The notes beneath the pieces were generated by a model. That model worked only from the letters and a program-made list of their open reading frames with translations. It ran no database searches and was not told where the DNA came from. DNA of 13,442 nt from an uncultured Rhodospirillaceae bacterium. GTDB lineage: Bacteria; Pseudomonadota; Alphaproteobacteria; Rhodospirillales; Casp-alpha2. Positions 1 through 6,901 of the stretch are shown here, in pieces (within the stretch, counting starts at the first letter, position 1; each line of letters starts with the position of its first letter). Where the stretch lies: assembly GCA_913048145.1 (NCBI GenBank), contig CAJWVP010000036.1:1-13442 (forward strand), read 5' to 3'. A program made the translations under genes and the position numbers.

Positions 1-326
1 TGAAACAGGGAAAAACAATCATTCTCATGTCCCATGATGGCAGGATGGTGAACGGGCCGCACACGGTCCTGGATCTTAACGAAAAACCGATCCCGACTAT
101 CACTAACATGGCGCCCGAGGCGCCAAAACCCGAAACCGGGGAAGGCCAGGCGGCGCCGGCGAACCCCAATGTCACGGCGCTGGCGGGGGCAAAACCGGAA
201 ACGCCGGCAGCTGAATCTGAGCCCGACGAGCCGCCGTCGGAGCCGTCGGATGATGAAGGCATCGGTGCGAGCGGCGGTCAGTCGCAGCTTGCCATCGATA
301 ACGGAAAGCGTGTCGAGAATGACTGA
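1..326 (+). CDS. Type I secretion ABC transporter ATPase, C-terminal end (5' truncated)
   Basis: The gene enters from the left edge; its reading frame begins at base 3. The first visible residues read KQGKTIILMSHDGRMV, which fits the last strand and H-loop (Ser-His) of an ABC nucleotide-binding domain. A short strand ending in VLDLNEKP closes the fold. After that come about 75 residues rich in Pro, Glu, Ala and Asp, probably disordered, which is longer than the tail usually found after this domain. The stop TGA (324-326) overlaps the start of the HlyD-type gene by 8 bases, so the two are translationally coupled. That partner makes a type I secretion ATPase (PrtD/HlyB-like inner-membrane exporter) the best reading. 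Walker A, Walker B and the membrane domain lie outside the window, so the exact subfamily and substrate are unknown. Confidence 0.72.
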   Translation, partial: KQGKTIILMSHDGRMVNGPHTVLDLNEKPIPTITNMAPEAPKPETGEGQAAPANPNVTALAGAKPETPAAESEPDEPPSEPSDDEGIGASGGQSQLAIDNGKRVEND

Positions 327-1686
327 CAAGACGCCCGAAGCCGATAACAGAGTGCAACCGGAAACGATGGGCGAAGCAATTGCGCACACCGCTGGTCCGG
401 CGCAACCATCGCGCCCATCGGAACGGACCTCAGCCAGTGCGCACATGACATTTCTGTTGTGCGGCGCCATGGTCGTGTCATTTGCCGTATGGGCATCGGT
501 GAGCACGCTGGACATCGTCTCCATGGCGACTGGCGAAGTCATCCCTTCGACACAGGTTAAAACCATTCAGCATCTAGAAGGTGGCATCGTTCGTGAGATT
601 CATGTCCGTGAGGGCGAAATGGTCACGGAAGGACAGCTTCTGATGAAGTTGGAACCCACCGCCAGCGACGCGGATGTGGCGGAACTACAGGTTCGGCTCC
701 GGTCTCTCACTGTCGATCAGGCGCGTTTGGAAGCGTTGACGACTGATGCCGCCCGACCCAATTTTCCGAGCACCTTGATGGAATCTTATCCAGAATTGGT
801 CCGCCAAGCCCGCACCCGGTTCAATGTGCGCCGCCGGCGGCACGCCGGCGAGGTTCTGCGCCAGAAACAAGCCGTGGCGCAGCGCAAACAGGAGATCACG
901 GAAATCAACACCCGCATTCGCGTATCGCAAGCGGGACTCAAACTGGTCAATGAGCAAATCAGGATCAGTGATGAATTGCTGAAAGACAGTCTGACTAATC
1001 GCTTTCAACATCTTGATTTGCTGAAAGAATCTCGGAAATTGCGCGGATCCATAGAGACCGACAGGGCGTCTCTACAGCGCGCGAAGCTGGCGCTCGGCGA
1101 GGCCCGCGCGGAATTGGACAATATTAAGAACGCATTCGATGAAGACAATCAGACCGCCTTGGACGAAACTCGTCTGAACCGGGCCGAATTAGCCGCGCGG
1201 GTGAAGAAGTTCGAGGCTAGTCTGAAACGCACAAATGTGCATTCCCCCATGGCCGGCGTCATCAAGACCCTGCACGTCTTCACTGTGGGCGGCGTGCTTC
1301 GGCCCGGCGATCCCATTGCCGACATTGTTCCGGCCGGCGACCGACTGATAATTGAGGCAAAGTTGCCGACCCAGGATATCGGATACGTGGCACCGGGACA
1401 GTTGGCGGTTATCAAGTTGGCGTCCGCCGACGCCATGCGATTTGGCGGTCTTGATGGCAATGTGGTCAATGTTAGCCCGGACACGTTGTTGTCACCGGAA
1501 GGCCAGCCGTTCTACAAGGTCCGCATTGAGACCGAGAAAAGCTACTTCGAAAGTGGCAAGCTCAAATATAAACTTTTTCCCGGCATGCAGGTGATGGCCA
1601 GTATTCACACGGGCCAGCGCACCGTTTTACAATACGTGATTGACCCCATCCGCTATTCGATGGGGAGCGCCATCCAGGAGCGCTGA
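319..1686 (+). CDS. HlyD-family type I secretion membrane fusion protein
   Basis: This 455-residue periplasmic adaptor joins the inner-membrane ABC exporter to an outer-membrane TolC-like channel. It has a short cytoplasmic N-terminus, one membrane helix at about residues 43-62, and the first half of a lipoyl domain at about 78-112 (QHLEGGIVREIHVREGE). A long alpha-helical coiled-coil region follows at about 115-300, then the second lipoyl half from residue 307 (VHSPMAGVIKTL) and a C-terminal beta-barrel ending in a typical VLQYVIDPI...ER tail. The length matches HlyD/PrtE proteins. I start it at the ATG inside ATGACTGA, which overlaps the ATPase stop. The same frame is open further upstream to 169, but that stretch lies inside the ATPase gene and is not family-like. 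No RTX substrate or TolC gene is visible nearby. Confidence 0.92.
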   Translation: MTDKTPEADNRVQPETMGEAIAHTAGPAQPSRPSERTSASAHMTFLLCGAMVVSFAVWASVSTLDIVSMATGEVIPSTQVKTIQHLEGGIVREIHVREGEMVTEGQLLMKLEPTASDADVAELQVRLRSLTVDQARLEALTTDAARPNFPSTLMESYPELVRQARTRFNVRRRRHAGEVLRQKQAVAQRKQEITEINTRIRVSQAGLKLVNEQIRISDELLKDSLTNRFQHLDLLKESRKLRGSIETDRASLQRAKLALGEARAELDNIKNAFDEDNQTALDETRLNRAELAARVKKFEASLKRTNVHSPMAGVIKTLHVFTVGGVLRPGDPIADIVPAGDRLIIEAKLPTQDIGYVAPGQLAVIKLASADAMRFGGLDGNVVNVSPDTLLSPEGQPFYKVRIETEKSYFESGKLKYKLFPGMQVMASIHTGQRTVLQYVIDPIRYSMGSAIQER

Positions 1687-1744
1687 TCGGGTCGGACTTA
1701 TTTTTTGCCGCGTTTTGACACGGATTTCTCCTTAGCGGTCGGCT

Positions 1745-1999
1745 CTAGCCCGCGGCTGGATCGTTATCTTCTGAGCCGTCGTTCATCTGAGCCTGAACTT
1801 TCTCACGAATTTCATTCGCGGCGCCCGTGATGCTGCGTACGGCGTTCTGCAATTGGTTCGCGGGGATGAGCACCCGAACCACAGGCCGCACCTGATTGTC
1901 CACATCCTGCTGGCCGAAGGTGAGTCGGAAAACGCCATTTGCATGAGAAACGTTTGAAATGACATCGGCGAAATATTCTTCGGGCACTTCTTTCGACAC
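1745..1999 (-). CDS. Small DUF3467-like protein, GTG start
   Basis: This is an 84-residue soluble protein on the minus strand, convergent with the HlyD-type gene and divergent from the BadH-like gene. The core (EEYFADVISNVSHANGVFRL, then a hydrophobic strand VVRVLIPANQL and a helix) resembles the short DUF3467 pattern: a YxN..SH start, a beta strand ending in F, then a V-R-V-x-I-P strand and a final helix. The last ten residues are acidic. The frame stays open back to an ATG at 2095, but I choose GTG at 1999. It has a perfect AGGAG six bases upstream, and the candidate promoter lies inside the longer version. The function is unknown. The family match is from memory of its shape and is moderate at best, but the codon pattern and ribosome site make a real gene likely. 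Confidence 0.62.
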   Translation of the reverse strand: MSKEVPEEYFADVISNVSHANGVFRLTFGQQDVDNQVRPVVRVLIPANQLQNAVRSITGAANEIREKVQAQMNDGSEDNDPAAG

Positions 2000-2005
2000 T
2001 TTGAA

Positions 2006-2010
2006 CTCCT
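2006..2010 (-). promoter_or_regulatory. Ribosome binding site AGGAG for the minus-strand small gene
   Basis: On the minus strand AGGAG is followed by six bases and then GTG. It fixes the start of the small DUF3467-like gene at 1999 rather than at the upstream in-frame ATG (2095), which has no comparable site. Confidence 0.6.
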
Positions 2011-2033
2011 GAATTTGAAAAATAATGACGGGG

Positions 2034-2062
2034 ATAGTCTGTAAAGGTTTGCCCCGGGTCAA
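2034..2062 (-). promoter_or_regulatory. Candidate sigma-70 promoter for the small minus-strand gene
   Basis: Read on the minus strand, TTGACC (2062-2057) is followed by a 17-base spacer and GACTAT (2039-2034). The -35 box matches 5 of 6 consensus bases and the -10 box 3 of 6, including the important A2 and T6. Transcription would start near 2027, about 28 bases before the GTG codon. This is seen by eye only. Confidence 0.4.
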
Positions 2063-2121
2063 CGAAATTTCTGGGCGATAGTCGCGTCGCCCCATTTGAA
2101 ATAAGCCGTCCGGGCGAGTAC

Positions 2122-2150
2122 TTGAGCCGGGCTAGGGGGGGTGTCATAAC
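2122..2150 (+). promoter_or_regulatory. Candidate sigma-70 promoter for the badH-badI pair
   Basis: TTGAGC (2122-2127), a 17-base spacer and CATAAC (2145-2150) lie 36 bases before the BadH-like start, each box matching 4 of 6 consensus bases. A near-identical 9-base direct repeat (CCGGGCGAG at 2110-2118, CCGGGCTAG at 2127-2135) overlaps the -35 box at 17-base spacing, on one face offset. It could bind a regulator, but the repeat is short and may be chance. Confidence 0.38.
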
Positions 2151-2186
2151 CGCAGCAAGCGATCGGATGAAAAATGGGAGCGTGTC

Positions 2187-2954
2187 ATGCGTGGATTGTC
2201 TGAAAAATCCGTTATCGTTACGGGTGGTGGAAACGGGATTGGGGCTGCCGTGGCGGTGCGGTTTGGCGAAGCGGGGGCCCATGTTGCGGTTTGGGATATC
2301 GACACGGAAGCCGCCGAGAACGTAGCCGCCGGCATCCGCGACGCTGGCGGCCAAGCGGCCGCGATCAGGTGCGACATTACCGACTACGATACCGTGGGTG
2401 CGGCTGTCGCGGAAACGGAGGCCCAACTGGGCCTCGTCGATGTTCTGGTCAACAACGCCGGATGGGATGTTTTCCGACCCTTCCTGAAAACGGAACCCGA
2501 GTTGTGGGAGCAAATCATCGCCATCAACCTTCGCGGTGTGCTGCATACCCACCATGCCGTCCTTCCAGGCATGTGCGAACGCGGGCGTGGGCGTATTGTC
2601 AACGTCGCGTCCGACGCGGCGCGGGTGGGTTCATCGGGAGAATCGGTCTATGCGGCCTGCAAGGCCGGTATTATTGGCCTTTCCAAGACACTGGCGCGAG
2701 AACACGCGCGACAGGGGATTACCGTAAACGTTGTGTGTCCAGGGCCGACGGAAACGGCTCTATTGGAAAACTTCATGGCGGAAGCGGGAAACCCGGAAAA
2801 ATTGGCCGAAGCCTTCCGACGCGCTGTCCCCATGGGGCGCCTGGGCCAGCCGGACGACCTGTCCGGCGCGATTGTGTTCTTGGCCAGCGACGATGCCGCC
2901 TATATCACCGGACAGGTGCTGAGCGTCTCCGGCGGTCTTACTATGAACGGATAG
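2187..2954 (+). CDS. badH: BadH-like 2-hydroxycyclohexanecarboxyl-CoA dehydrogenase (short-chain dehydrogenase)
   Basis: This 255-residue classical short-chain dehydrogenase has TGGGNGIG at 12-19 for nucleotide binding and Asp37 after the second strand, which favours NAD over NADP. It also has NNAG at 89-92 and a catalytic Ser142, Tyr155, Lys159 set (YAACK). Segments such as NNAGWDVF, SDAARVGSSGE, REHARQGITVNVVCPGPT and the C-terminus GQVLSVSGGLTMNG match what I recall of Rhodopseudomonas palustris BadH, which oxidises 2-hydroxycyclohexanecarboxyl-CoA to the 2-keto ester. GGGAG lies six bases before the ATG. The BadI-like gene starts ten bases after the stop, with its ribosome site overlapping this stop codon, so the two form an operon. 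The immediate BadI neighbour makes the specific call much stronger than for an isolated member of this large family. Confidence 0.85.
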   Translation: MRGLSEKSVIVTGGGNGIGAAVAVRFGEAGAHVAVWDIDTEAAENVAAGIRDAGGQAAAIRCDITDYDTVGAAVAETEAQLGLVDVLVNNAGWDVFRPFLKTEPELWEQIIAINLRGVLHTHHAVLPGMCERGRGRIVNVASDAARVGSSGESVYAACKAGIIGLSKTLAREHARQGITVNVVCPGPTETALLENFMAEAGNPEKLAEAFRRAVPMGRLGQPDDLSGAIVFLASDDAAYITGQVLSVSGGLTMNG

Positions 2955-2963
2955 GAGCGAGCC

Positions 2964-3746
2964 ATGGAATACCAAGATATCGTCTACGCCGAGGCCGATG
3001 GTGTTGCGACCATCACCATCAACCGACCGGAGAAAATGAACGCCTTTCGCGGTCAGACCTGCGAAGAGCTGATCCATGCCTTTAACCGGGCTGGTTGGAA
3101 CAAGGACATTGGCGTTATCGTCTTCACCGGGGCTGGTGATCGTGCCTTCTGTACCGGCGGCGATCAGTCGGCCCACGAAGGGTCCTATGACGGGCGGGGT
3201 ACCGTAGGTCTGCCGGTGGAAGAACTTCAAAGCGTGATCCGCGACGTGCCAAAGCCGGTGATTGCCCGGGTTCAGGGCTACGCCATCGGCGGCGGCAACG
3301 TGTTGGCGGTCATATGCGACCTGACCATTGCCGCCGACACTGCGCAGTTTGGCCAGGTGGGGCCGAAGGTAGGGTCCGTGGACCCGGGGTTTGGCACCGC
3401 CTATTTGGCGCAAGTGGTGGGTGAGAAGAAGGCTCGCGAGATTTGGTATCTGTGTCGGCGCTATACTGCGGAACAGGCGGTTGAGATGGGATTGGCGAAC
3501 ACGGTCGTATCGGCCGATGAGCTGGACGCGGAAGTGGATCGGTGGTGCGCCGAAATCCTCGAGCGCAGCCCCACGGCCATCGCCATCGCCAAGCGGTCGT
3601 TCAACGCGGCGACGGAGAACCTACGCGGCATCTCGTCCATGGGCATGCAGGCGCTGGCGCTGTACTATGATACGGATGAATCCCGGGAAGGGGTGAAAGC
3701 ATTTATGGAAAAACGGAAGCCCGAGTTCCGCAAGTTTGTAAAGTAG
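2964..3746 (+). CDS. badI: BadI-like 2-ketocyclohexanecarboxyl-CoA hydrolase
   Basis: This 260-residue crotonase-fold enzyme is predicted to open the ring of 2-ketocyclohexanecarboxyl-CoA by a reverse Dieckmann-type hydrolysis, giving pimeloyl-CoA. It carries CTGGDQS (63-69), the oxyanion-hole segment VQGYAIGGGN (103-112), GPKVGSVDPGFG with Asp140 (133-144), and YYDTDESREG (234-243) near the C-terminus. GGDQ, the GS-x-D acid and the late Tyr are shared with MenB-type ring-closing synthases and mark the BadI/MenB branch rather than ordinary enoyl-CoA hydratases. Long stretches, including the ending KRKPEFRK, match my memory of R. palustris BadI. AGGAG six bases before the ATG overlaps the badH stop. 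Genes for the acyl-CoA ligase, dehydrogenase and hydratase (AliA, AliB, BadK) are not in the window, so the upstream steps must be encoded elsewhere. Confidence 0.88.
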   Translation: MEYQDIVYAEADGVATITINRPEKMNAFRGQTCEELIHAFNRAGWNKDIGVIVFTGAGDRAFCTGGDQSAHEGSYDGRGTVGLPVEELQSVIRDVPKPVIARVQGYAIGGGNVLAVICDLTIAADTAQFGQVGPKVGSVDPGFGTAYLAQVVGEKKAREIWYLCRRYTAEQAVEMGLANTVVSADELDAEVDRWCAEILERSPTAIAIAKRSFNAATENLRGISSMGMQALALYYDTDESREGVKAFMEKRKPEFRKFVK

Positions 3747-3771
3747 CGCCGCCAATACCGACGAGACGGTT

Positions 3772-3800
3772 TTGACAGAATCAGCGTCTGTGTAAATGAT
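3772..3800 (+). promoter_or_regulatory. Strong candidate sigma-70 promoter for the DapA-like/HyuAB genes
   Basis: A perfect -35 TTGACA (3772-3777) is followed by 17 bases and AATGAT (3795-3800, 4 of 6). Transcription would begin near 3807, about 26 bases before the GTG start. A small inverted repeat, ACAGA (3775-3779) and TCTGT (3787-3791), fills the spacer and could be an operator, although 5-bp arms are weak evidence. This suggests that the genes from 3833 onward form a transcription unit separate from badHI. Confidence 0.5.
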
Positions 3801-3832
3801 CGTCGACGTTGCGCTTGCCGGGCTAAGACAGG

Positions 3833-4795
3833 GTGAAGGACATGCAGAAGTTTGATGAAGCGGCACACGGTGTCTATGTGATTGCTGCCACGCCTTTCAC
3901 GGAAACCGGCCAGGTGGACATGGCTTCCGTTGACTCGCTTGTTGATTTTTATCTGGAGGAGGGGGTCCACGGGATGACCGTGCTGGGTGTTATGGGGGAG
4001 GCACCGAAATTGACGGACAGCGAACAAACCGCGCTGTTGAACCGCTATCTGGCGCGCGTGGACGGACGGGTTCCGGTAGTCGTCGGGGTCAGCAACCCCG
4101 GCATCGACAACCTGGTTTCCCTCTCGAAGGCGTCCATGGATGCGGGCGCGGATGGTGTGATGATCGCCGGAATTCCCGGTCTGAAAACTGACGACCAGAT
4201 CTTTTCCTATTTCAACAAGTTGATGACGAAACTAGACGCGGGAACACCGGTCTGTTTGCAGGATTACCCGAACACCACGACCGTTTATTTCTCCGTTACG
4301 GCGATCAATTTCTTAATTGATACCTACGACAACATTGTCATGTTCAAGCATGAGGACTGCCCCGGCCATCGGAAGCTCACGCAGGTGCGCCGTGCGCCGG
4401 AAACCGAAGGTGTTAGGCGGGTGAGTATCTTGGTTGGGAATGGTGGATTGTATGTGCCCCAAGAAATGCGACGCGGCGCCGACGGCATCATGACCGGGTT
4501 TTCGTTTCCAGGCATGCTGGTCGATGTGTACAACCTGTACCGTGAGGGCAAGGCCGACGCGGCTGAAGACCTATTTGACATCTATTTGCCGCTGATCCGC
4601 CACGAACAACAATTCGGCTTTGGCCTGGCACTGCGGAAGGAAACCTTGCGCCGTCGTGGCGCTCTTTCGTGCCCCGCTGCGCGCGCGCCCGGCCCGGCTA
4701 TGGACAGCGATGATCATGCCGAGTTGGAAGGCCTTTTTGCGCGGCTAAAGGGTAAGCTCGCAGCGTCAGACCACCGCGTCCCCCATGGGATTTAA
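3833..4795 (+). CDS. DapA-superfamily (dihydrodipicolinate synthase-like) aldolase or lyase, substrate unknown
   Basis: This is a 320-residue class I aldolase-type TIM barrel. The start of the barrel (GVYVIAATPF, 13-22), GVMGEAPKLTDSE (52-64) and the Schiff-base lysine in MFKHEDCPG (Lys172) identify the superfamily. It is unlikely to be the lysine-pathway enzyme. The usual GTTGE reads GVMGE, so both threonines are lost. The YNxP motif carrying the catalytic tyrosine reads QDYP, and the following Arg is a Thr. Family relatives include pyruvate-dependent aldolases and the pyrroline-4-hydroxy-2-carboxylate deaminase of hydroxyproline breakdown. The start is uncertain: GTG 3833 is given, and ATG 3842 (four codons fewer, no well-spaced ribosome site) is equally possible. 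The gene leads an operon with HyuA (9-base gap) and HyuB, so it probably acts on a substrate or product of that pair. Confidence 0.8.
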   Translation: MKDMQKFDEAAHGVYVIAATPFTETGQVDMASVDSLVDFYLEEGVHGMTVLGVMGEAPKLTDSEQTALLNRYLARVDGRVPVVVGVSNPGIDNLVSLSKASMDAGADGVMIAGIPGLKTDDQIFSYFNKLMTKLDAGTPVCLQDYPNTTTVYFSVTAINFLIDTYDNIVMFKHEDCPGHRKLTQVRRAPETEGVRRVSILVGNGGLYVPQEMRRGADGIMTGFSFPGMLVDVYNLYREGKADAAEDLFDIYLPLIRHEQQFGFGLALRKETLRRRGALSCPAARAPGPAMDSDDHAELEGLFARLKGKLAASDHRVPHGI

Positions 4796-4804
4796 GTCAC
4801 GACG

Positions 4805-6901
4805 ATGACCGGTTCGATTTCACAGCGATTGGCCATCGATATCGGCGGCACCTTCACCGACGTCGTTTTGGAACAGGACGGGGAACTGAACACCTCGAAG
4901 GTCCTGACAACACCGGCCGCCCCTGAAGACGGCGTATTGAACGGTATTGAGGAGGTGCTTGCCAAGGCCGGTACGGCACCGGGCGACATCGGTATGTTGT
5001 TGCACGGCACGACCTTGGCGACCAATGCGATCATAGAACGTAAGGGGGCCAATGTGGCGTTGATTACGACGGACGGGTTCCGCGACGTCCTCGAGATCGG
5101 TTATGAGAGCCGCTTCAATCAATATGACATCTTCATAGACAAGCCGACGCCATTGGTGCCCCGCCACCGCCGCTTCACCGTGCCAGAGCGGGTCGACGTC
5201 CACGGCCGCATTTTGTTGGATCTCGACGAAGACGCGGTAAAGGCGCTGCTTCCCGAACTGGACCGAGTGGGTGTCGAGAGCATCGCAATCGGATTTCTCC
5301 ACGGTTACGCCAACCCAGCGCACGAACAGCGGGCCCGGGAAATCATCGAGGCTGCCCGGCCCGACCTGTCGATCACCTTGTCGTCTGAAGTCTGTCCCGA
5401 GATTCGTGAATTTGAGCGCCTGACCACGGCGACGGCTAATGCCTACGTGCGCCCATTGATAGCGTGCTATTTGAACAATCTGGAGACTCGGTTGTCAAAA
5501 ATAGGAATTGTCAGCCCCGTGTTGTTGATGACGTCGGGCGGCGGCCTGACAACTCTGGAGACGGCTGCGCGGTTCCCGATCCGATTGGTTGAATCCGGCC
5601 CGGCCGGTGGTGCGATCCTGGCCACCGGCATCGCGGCGGAATTAGACCTGAAGAAGGCTATATCTTTCGACATGGGCGGTACGACGGCGAAAATTTGCCT
5701 CATCGACGACTTCGCCGCACAGCGCGCGCGCGAGTTCGAGGTCGATCGTCAGGCACGGTTTCGGAAGGGGAGTGGGCTGCCCTTGCGTATTCCCGTCATT
5801 GAGATGGTGGAGGTTGGGGCCGGCGGTGGTTCCATTGCCCGTGTCGACGCCCTCAATCAGATTACCATCGGTCCAGACAGCGCCGGCGCGGACCCAGGAC
5901 CGGCCGCCTATGGACGCGGCGGTGAACAGCCCACCATAACGGACGCCGATATTCATCTCGGTCGGATCGATCCGGGCCGTTTCGCCGGCGGACAGGTTCC
6001 TCTATCGCCCGATCGCGCCGAAGCAGTGCTGTCGGCCGATATTGGCAAGAAGCTGGATTTGTCATCGCAAATGGCGGCCTACGGCGTGACCGAAATGGTT
6101 GATGAGACCATGGCCAACGCGGCGCGCGTCCACGCGGTGGAACAGGGCAAAGCAGCCAGCGACTATACCCTGATTGCATTCGGTGGCGCTGCGCCACTGC
6201 ACGCGGGCCGATTGGCGGAGAAGTTGTCTGTTGAGCGGATCATCGTGCCGACGCATGCGGGGGTAGGGTCGGCGGTCGGATTTCTGCGTGCGCCCGTTGC
6301 CTATGAGGTGGTGCGCAGCCGCAATATGCGGCTTCGGCAGTACGACCCGGAATTCGTCAATGCCATCTTCCATGAGATGTATGACGAAGCCAAAGCCGTG
6401 GTCGAGGCCGGCGCGCCAGGCAGCGCGGTCACCGAGCATCGGCTGGCGTACATGCGCTATCTGGGCCAGGGTCACGAGATTGCTGTTAACTTACCAACAC
6501 GGCCACTGACGGATGACGATGCGGACCTTGTTCAGGCTTCCTTCGACGCGACTTATGAACGCTTCTACCAACGAACGCTACCCAATGCAGAAGTTGAGGC
6601 GCTGACTTGGGCGTTGACCTTGACGACGGCGTCGGCGCCATCTGAAACGATATCAATCGAACCTGCGGACAGCCGTGATGCGCAGGTGGCCGGGTCGCGG
6701 GCCATCTTTGACCCGGCGTCCGGTCAGATAAGGGACGTGCCCCTGCATTGGCGGCCTGACTTAGTCCCGGGGGACGCGATTACCGGCCCGGCGGTGATCG
6801 CCGAAAACGAGACCTCCACTTTTGTCCCAAAGAATTTTGATGCCCGGATCGCGGCGAACGGGTTTATAATCGTCGAACGAAACCGGGAGCGCACTTCATG
6901 A
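4805..6901 (+). CDS. HyuA-type hydantoinase/oxoprolinase family protein (ATP-binding subunit)
   Basis: This 698-residue protein has the sugar kinase/Hsp70-type nucleotide fold of the hydantoinase A/5-oxoprolinase family. Visible motifs are DIGGTFTD (12-19, phosphate 1), LLHGTTLATNA (65-75), a second phosphate loop SFDMGGTTAK (287-296), ESGPAGG (263-269), VGAGGGSIARVD (337-348), GADPGPAAYGRGG (361-373) and FGGAAPLHA (459-467). Family members phosphorylate a lactam, imide or ketone-derived enol. With a HyuB partner they hydrolyse hydantoins or 5-oxoproline, or in some lineages carboxylate ketones (acetone and acetophenone carboxylases). Length and motif order are normal. There is no clear ribosome site before the ATG, nine bases after the upstream stop, so translation may be coupled. 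The stop overlaps the HyuB start by ATGA. The substrate cannot be assigned from sequence alone. Confidence 0.9.
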   Translation: MTGSISQRLAIDIGGTFTDVVLEQDGELNTSKVLTTPAAPEDGVLNGIEEVLAKAGTAPGDIGMLLHGTTLATNAIIERKGANVALITTDGFRDVLEIGYESRFNQYDIFIDKPTPLVPRHRRFTVPERVDVHGRILLDLDEDAVKALLPELDRVGVESIAIGFLHGYANPAHEQRAREIIEAARPDLSITLSSEVCPEIREFERLTTATANAYVRPLIACYLNNLETRLSKIGIVSPVLLMTSGGGLTTLETAARFPIRLVESGPAGGAILATGIAAELDLKKAISFDMGGTTAKICLIDDFAAQRAREFEVDRQARFRKGSGLPLRIPVIEMVEVGAGGGSIARVDALNQITIGPDSAGADPGPAAYGRGGEQPTITDADIHLGRIDPGRFAGGQVPLSPDRAEAVLSADIGKKLDLSSQMAAYGVTEMVDETMANAARVHAVEQGKAASDYTLIAFGGAAPLHAGRLAEKLSVERIIVPTHAGVGSAVGFLRAPVAYEVVRSRNMRLRQYDPEFVNAIFHEMYDEAKAVVEAGAPGSAVTEHRLAYMRYLGQGHEIAVNLPTRPLTDDDADLVQASFDATYERFYQRTLPNAEVEALTWALTLTTASAPSETISIEPADSRDAQVAGSRAIFDPASGQIRDVPLHWRPDLVPGDAITGPAVIAENETSTFVPKNFDARIAANGFIIVERNRERTS

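Noticed and set aside
169..318. Upstream extension of the HlyD-family gene to ATG 169
   Set aside because: It would overlap the ATPase gene by about 150 bases and encodes an Arg/Ser-rich stretch; ATG 319 gives the normal overlapping start.
1812..2555. Minus-strand open frame of 247 codons
   Set aside because: It lies opposite the 5' half of the BadH-like gene and partly over the small DUF3467-like gene in another frame; its translation is Arg/Pro/His-rich, with no family-like motif.
2291..3085. Plus-strand open frame of 264 codons
   Set aside because: It overlaps the BadH- and BadI-like genes out of frame; its composition (many Arg, Gly, Cys) is that of a shifted GC-rich gene, and both overlapped genes have clear motifs.
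2760..3413. Minus-strand open frame of 217 codons
   Set aside because: It is antisense to the badH end and most of badI, with no recognisable domain and no ribosome site noted.
3833..4795. Assignment as dapA of lysine biosynthesis
   Set aside because: GTTGE and YNxP active-site motifs are replaced, and the neighbours are catabolic.
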